The notes under the pieces were generated by a model. The model was not told the origin of the DNA and searched no databases. It saw only the letters and a program-made list of their open reading frames with translations. From the NCBI GenBank assembly GCA_023388965.1, contig JAEWFF010000041.1, positions 1-36,621 of the forward strand: a DNA stretch of 36,621 bases, in the 5' to 3' direction. Source of the DNA: Pseudomonadota bacterium (GTDB taxonomy: Bacteria > Pseudomonadota > Alphaproteobacteria > Rhizobiales > Methylopilaceae). Of this stretch, positions 31,022 to 36,621 are shown one piece after another; position 1 is the first letter of the stretch, and each line of letters begins with the position of its first letter. A program made the translations under genes and the position numbers.

Positions 31022-31067
31022 CCGGGTCGTCCCGGAAAGGAAGGGATACGGGCCGGGTCGTCCCGGC
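31022..31067 (-). promoter_or_regulatory. Guanidine-II (mini-ykkC) riboswitch
   Basis: On the minus strand two hairpins occur in tandem, each with an ACGA tetraloop: GCCGGG-ACGA-CCCGGC (31067-31052) and CCGGG-ACGA-CCCGG (31035-31022), separated by 16 bases. Two stem-loops with ACGR loops are the definition of the mini-ykkC/guanidine-II class, in which the paired loops bind two guanidinium ions. The second hairpin ends 18 bases before the gdx ATG, and the GGGGAG ribosome-binding site (about 31008-31016) follows directly. Translational control by exposing this site fits the known mechanism. Confidence 0.9.
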
Positions 31068-31076
31068 TCCGCGAAC

Positions 31077-31484
31077 TCAGTGTGCGGACGCGCCCTGTGC
31101 CGACTTCAAATCGTTCAGCCAGGAAATGCGTTCATTGGCCTTGCGCCGGGCCTCGTCCGAATGGGCGTGGGCCAGAGCTTCCTGGGCCGCGGCCGCCTCG
31201 CGCGCGAAGGCCTCGCCGTTCAGCTCCTCGGCCGGGATGGCATAATCCGCCAGAATGGTCAGCCCGTCCGGATTGACCTCGGCAAAACCGCCGCGCACAT
31301 ACAGGCGCTGTGTCGTGCCGCCGGACTTCACCGTCACGATGCCGGGCTTCAGCACGGTGATGAACGGCGCATGCTGGGCCATCACGGTGAACTCGCCTTC
31401 GACTCCCGGTACCGTCACCTCGTCGGCCTGGCCGGAGATGAGAAGACGTTCGGGCGAGACAAGCTCGAAAGCGAAAGATGCCAT
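31077..31484 (-). CDS. atpC: ATP synthase F1 subunit epsilon
   Basis: A 135-residue epsilon subunit, part of the central stalk. ASFAFELVSPERLLISGQAD opens the beta-sandwich, GEFTVMAQHAPFITVLKPGI is the diagnostic segment, and a C-terminal two-helix part (EAAAAQEALAHAHSDEARRK) follows. The ATG at 31484 gives the standard start; a frame extension of 16 codons upstream would overlap the small membrane gene. It is the last gene of the F1 operon. The guanidine riboswitch begins 10 bases or less after its stop, so the operon may read into gdx. Confidence 0.92.
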   Translation of the reverse strand: MASFAFELVSPERLLISGQADEVTVPGVEGEFTVMAQHAPFITVLKPGIVTVKSGGTTQRLYVRGGFAEVNPDGLTILADYAIPAEELNGEAFAREAAAAQEALAHAHSDEARRKANERISWLNDLKSAQGASAH

Positions 31485-31497
31485 GACGTGACTTTCC

Positions 31498-31737
31498 TTA
31501 CGCGCGGCGTCCGACCACGATACCGGCGCCAAGGCCGATGATCGCGCCGATCGCGGCGAAGATGCCGATATGCTGCCACTGGGCCGACGTGATCTCGCCG
31601 CCCTGGGCGGCCCCCTCGCCGGTGATCTGTATGTTCAGACCGGGAAGGTTGATCTCCGCCGATTGCGGGCGGGTGACGTAGCCGACGAGCGCGCCTGCGA
31701 GCAGGCCCAGAACCAGCAGAACTGCCTTGGTGTTCAT
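31498..31737 (-). CDS. Small two-helix membrane protein inside the ATP synthase operon
   Basis: A 79-residue protein between atpD (24 bp) and atpC (13 bp). Helix 1 is KAVLLVLGLLAGALVGYV (about residues 4-21) and helix 2 is IGIFAAIGAIIGLGAGIVVG (about residues 57-76). Both are rich in Gly and Ala with GxxxG-like spacing, which favours tight helix packing. The hydrophilic loop of about 35 residues (RPQSAEINLPGLNIQITGEG) is likely periplasmic or cytoplasmic depending on topology. I do not recognise a family. Position suggests a role tied to ATP synthase assembly or regulation, but this is inference from location. A ribosome-binding site lies in the atpD-proximal gap (minus strand AAAAGGGG). Confidence 0.7.
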   Translation of the reverse strand: MNTKAVLLVLGLLAGALVGYVTRPQSAEINLPGLNIQITGEGAAQGGEITSAQWQHIGIFAAIGAIIGLGAGIVVGRRA

Positions 31738-31761
31738 CGGCTACCCCTTTTCCTCAGCGGA

Positions 31762-33228
<1,467 letters not shown>

Positions 33229-33254
33229 GATACCCTGTCCTTCTCGAAGTCCGG

Positions 33255-34127
33255 TCAGAGCGCTTCCGCGCCCGAAATGATTTCAATGAGCTCTTTGGTG
33301 ATCTGAGCCTGGCGCGAACGGTTGTAGTTCAGCGTCAGCTTCTTGATCATGTCGCCCGCATTGCGGGTCGCGTTGTCCATCGCGCTCATGCGTGCGCCCT
33401 GTTCGGAGGCGGCGTTTTCGAGGAGAGCGCGGAAAATCTGGATCGCAACGTTGCGCGGCAGGAGATCGGCGAGGATCTCGGCCTCTTCCGGCTCGAACTC
33501 GTAAGGCACCGCCGGAGCTTCCGTGCCTTCCGGAAGCTGCGCGGGAATGATCTGCAGCGCGGTCGGAATCTGCGCGATCACGGATTTGAAGCGCGAGAAG
33601 AACAATGTGCAGACATCGAACTCGCCGGCCTCGAACTTGTCGATGACCGTCTGCGCGATCGTATGGGCATTGCCGAAACCGATCTGCTTCACTTCGCGCA
33701 GATCGACATGCGGCTGCATCCGCGTCGCGAACTGGCGGCGCAGGATGTCGGCGCCCTTGCGGCCCACGGGCAGGATCGTCACGTCCTTGCCTTCGGCGAT
33801 CAGCTTCTCGGCATGCTGGCGCGCAAGGCGGGCGATCGAGGAGTTGAACGCTCCGGCAAGGCCGCGCTCGGCGGTCGCCACCAGAAGCAGATGCTTCTGA
33901 TCGCGGCCCGTGCCGCGCAGCAGCATCGGCGCTTCCGGCGAATCCTTCATGCCCGCCGCCAGATTGGCGAGCACGCGGTCCATGCGCTCGGCGTAGGGAC
34001 GCGCCGCCTCGGCCGCCGATTGCGCGCGGCGCAGCTTCGCCGCGGCGACCATCTGCATCGCCTTGGTGATCTTCTGCGTCGCCTTGACCGAGGCGATACG
34101 GTTGCGGAGGTCCTTAAGCGAGGCCAT
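33255..34127 (-). CDS. atpG: ATP synthase F1 subunit gamma
   Basis: A 290-residue gamma subunit, the rotor shaft. MASLKDLRNRIASVKATQKI followed by TKAMQMVAAAKLRRAQ forms the long N-terminal helix. LLLVATAERGLAGAFNSSIA is in the Rossmann-like domain and SAMDNATRNAGDMIKKLTLN, YNRSRQAQITKELIEIISGA form the C-terminal helix. All are typical and complete. It lies 14 bases downstream of atpA on the same strand. Confidence 0.96.
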   Translation of the reverse strand: MASLKDLRNRIASVKATQKITKAMQMVAAAKLRRAQSAAEAARPYAERMDRVLANLAAGMKDSPEAPMLLRGTGRDQKHLLLVATAERGLAGAFNSSIARLARQHAEKLIAEGKDVTILPVGRKGADILRRQFATRMQPHVDLREVKQIGFGNAHTIAQTVIDKFEAGEFDVCTLFFSRFKSVIAQIPTALQIIPAQLPEGTEAPAVPYEFEPEEAEILADLLPRNVAIQIFRALLENAASEQGARMSAMDNATRNAGDMIKKLTLNYNRSRQAQITKELIEIISGAEAL

Positions 34128-34141
34128 TGCCGGTCATGTCC

Positions 34142-35671
<1,530 letters not shown>

Positions 35672-35782
35672 GGTCGGGTCTTCCTCTGATTGCCCCTGCT
35701 CTGGCAGTGGACGAAACGTGACGCTTCTGAACTTGGTCTGGATCCCATGAGTACATGGGGCCCAATCTGCTCTCCGAACCGA

Positions 35783-36325
35783 TCAGTTCGGGAGCATGGT
35801 CTCTTTCATCTTGCGGAGCCGCGCGAGCAACGAGCCGTCATAGACGGTATCGCCGACGCGCGCGACCACACCGCCGATGAGGCTGGGATCGAGCTTGCGG
35901 TCGAGCGCGATCCGGCGGCCGGTGACGCGCTCGAGCTGCTGCTGGAGCAGCGTGAAGTACTCCTCCGGCAGCGGCATGGCGGTGAGCACCTCGGCGCGGA
36001 CGACGCCGCGCTTGTCGTCTGCCATCTCGCGGAGGCGCTGCGCGATCGCGGGGAGCGCACGGATGCGGCGGCGGTCGAGCAGGAGGCTCAACGTGTTCCG
36101 CGCGGCCTGTCCGAGCGCGAGTCGCTCGCCGACGTCGGCGAGGATCTGCTGCTTGGCCTGGATCGCGATGAGCGGATCCGCGAGCGCAGCGCGGAGCTCC
36201 GAGCTCGCCTCGTAGGCCGCAGCCACGCGCTGGAGCTCGTCCACGAGCGCGTCGAGCTGGCCCGTCTCGCTGCCGAGCTCGAGGAGGGCGGTTGCGTAGC
36301 GCTTGGCGATGACACCGGGGATCAC
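35783..36325 (-). CDS. atpH: ATP synthase F1 subunit delta
   Basis: A 180-residue delta subunit (peripheral stalk). IPGVIAKRYATALLELGSET is the typical N-terminal helix start, and RRIALDRKLDPSLIGGVVAR followed by VGDTVYDGSLLARLRKMKET the conserved C-terminus with the GG turn. It starts at GTG, overlapping the atpF stop (GTGA). The wording of the C-terminus and the adjacency of atpF fit deltaproteobacterial or myxobacterial operons. In alphaproteobacteria the F0 genes are normally elsewhere in the chromosome. The gap to atpA is 111 bases and contains a CCCATG-AGTA-CATGGG hairpin (35744-35759), larger than is usual. Confidence 0.88.
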   Translation of the reverse strand: MIPGVIAKRYATALLELGSETGQLDALVDELQRVAAAYEASSELRAALADPLIAIQAKQQILADVGERLALGQAARNTLSLLLDRRRIRALPAIAQRLREMADDKRGVVRAEVLTAMPLPEEYFTLLQQQLERVTGRRIALDRKLDPSLIGGVVARVGDTVYDGSLLARLRKMKETMLPN

Positions 36326-36621
36326 GAGACACCTCCAGCGCGCGGAGCGACGCTCGGTGATGCAGCGGGCGGAGCCGCGACGCCGACGCGGGGTGCGGCG
36401 GGCTTCTTTGCGAGCTCGGCGAGCAGCTCGTTGGCGAGACGCGCGTGGTCCTCGGGGGTGGCGCTGCGCTCGAGGATCTGGTGCGCCTGCGTCACCGCGA
36501 GCTCGATCGTCTCGATGAGGAGGTCCTGCTGGAGCTGCTTGCGCTCCTGCTAGACGAGGCGCTCGGCGTCGCGCTTCATGCGCTCCGAGCGCTCTTCCGT
36601 CTCGGAGAGGATGCGCTCGAC
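36322..36621 (-). pseudogene. atpF: ATP synthase F0 subunit b, 3' part with in-frame TAG
   Basis: The minus-strand frame from the window end encodes VERILSETEERSERMKRDAE, R-L-V, a TAG at 36552-36550, then QERKQLQQDLLIETIELAVT and a Pro/Ala-rich tail ending in TGA (36324-36322) that overlaps the atpH GTG. The charged helix with heptad spacing and the EThe-like ETIELAV segment before atpH identify the dimerising part of subunit b. The TAG interrupts an otherwise continuous helix; GAG to TAG would be a single change. It is a nonsense mutation or a base-call error at the contig end. The N-terminal membrane helix lies outside the window. Confidence 0.75.

Overview
The window reads as an alphaproteobacterial contig, probably Hyphomicrobiales-like. 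The housekeeping block from about 17 to 35 kb has high GC, alphaproteobacterial-type protein sequences and an alphaproteobacterial gene order (rplU-rpmA-GNAT-obgE; proB/proA-nadD-rsfS-rlmH-envC-like-ctpA-yibQ-like-rppH; atpA-G-D-C). Species cannot be named from the sequence alone. Two places look like junctions between unrelated DNA, near 2.68 kb and inside atpA near 35.1-35.3 kb. They may be real recombination or assembly joins.

Layout. (1) 1-295: the 3' end of an IS3-family insertion sequence abutting the last part of a disrupted amidase gene. (2) 364-2690, minus strand: an operon-like trio of agmatinase-type ureohydrolase, DUF2848 protein and a polysaccharide deacetylase cut off at its 5' end. 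(3) 2.68-16.8 kb: a prophage or phage-derived cassette of HK97 type. It holds a truncated portal, two tail-assembly-chaperone-like proteins, a fused prohead protease-capsid protein, an HNH nuclease, head-closure and tail-completion proteins, small and large terminase, and a tape measure protein. Cargo follows: a reverse-oriented protein with a HEPN-like RNxxxH motif, two secreted proteins, a candidate HUH replication initiator behind a structured leader, and an exonuclease I-like protein. The cassette ends beside the 3' end of a tRNA-Ser(CGA) gene, the classical position for tRNA-targeted integration. No integrase, lysis gene, major tail protein or repressor was recognised. (4) 17.0-29.8 kb: ribosomal proteins L21 and L27, ObgE, proline biosynthesis (ProB, ProA), NAD synthesis (NadD), ribosome silencing and modification (RsfS, RlmH), envelope proteins (degenerate EnvC-like LytM protein, CtpA protease, YibQ-like deacetylase) and two tandem RppH-type Nudix hydrolases. 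Two large palindromic intergenic repeats in opposite orientation lie at 19.8 and 29.9 kb. (5) 30.0-31.07 kb, minus strand: a guanidinium exporter gene (gdx/sugE) preceded by a two-hairpin guanidine-II (mini-ykkC) riboswitch and followed by tenA. (6) 31.08-36.6 kb, minus strand: the F1 ATP synthase operon, with a small two-helix membrane protein between atpD and atpC. Its promoter-proximal end (atpF, atpH, 5' atpA) looks myxobacterial or deltaproteobacterial rather than alphaproteobacterial, and atpF carries an in-frame TAG.

The most interesting observations are the candidate HUH Rep with its mutually exclusive leader hairpins in a tailed-phage cassette, the HEPN-like cargo gene, the guanidine-II riboswitch controlling gdx and apparently tenA, and the small membrane protein inside the ATP synthase operon.
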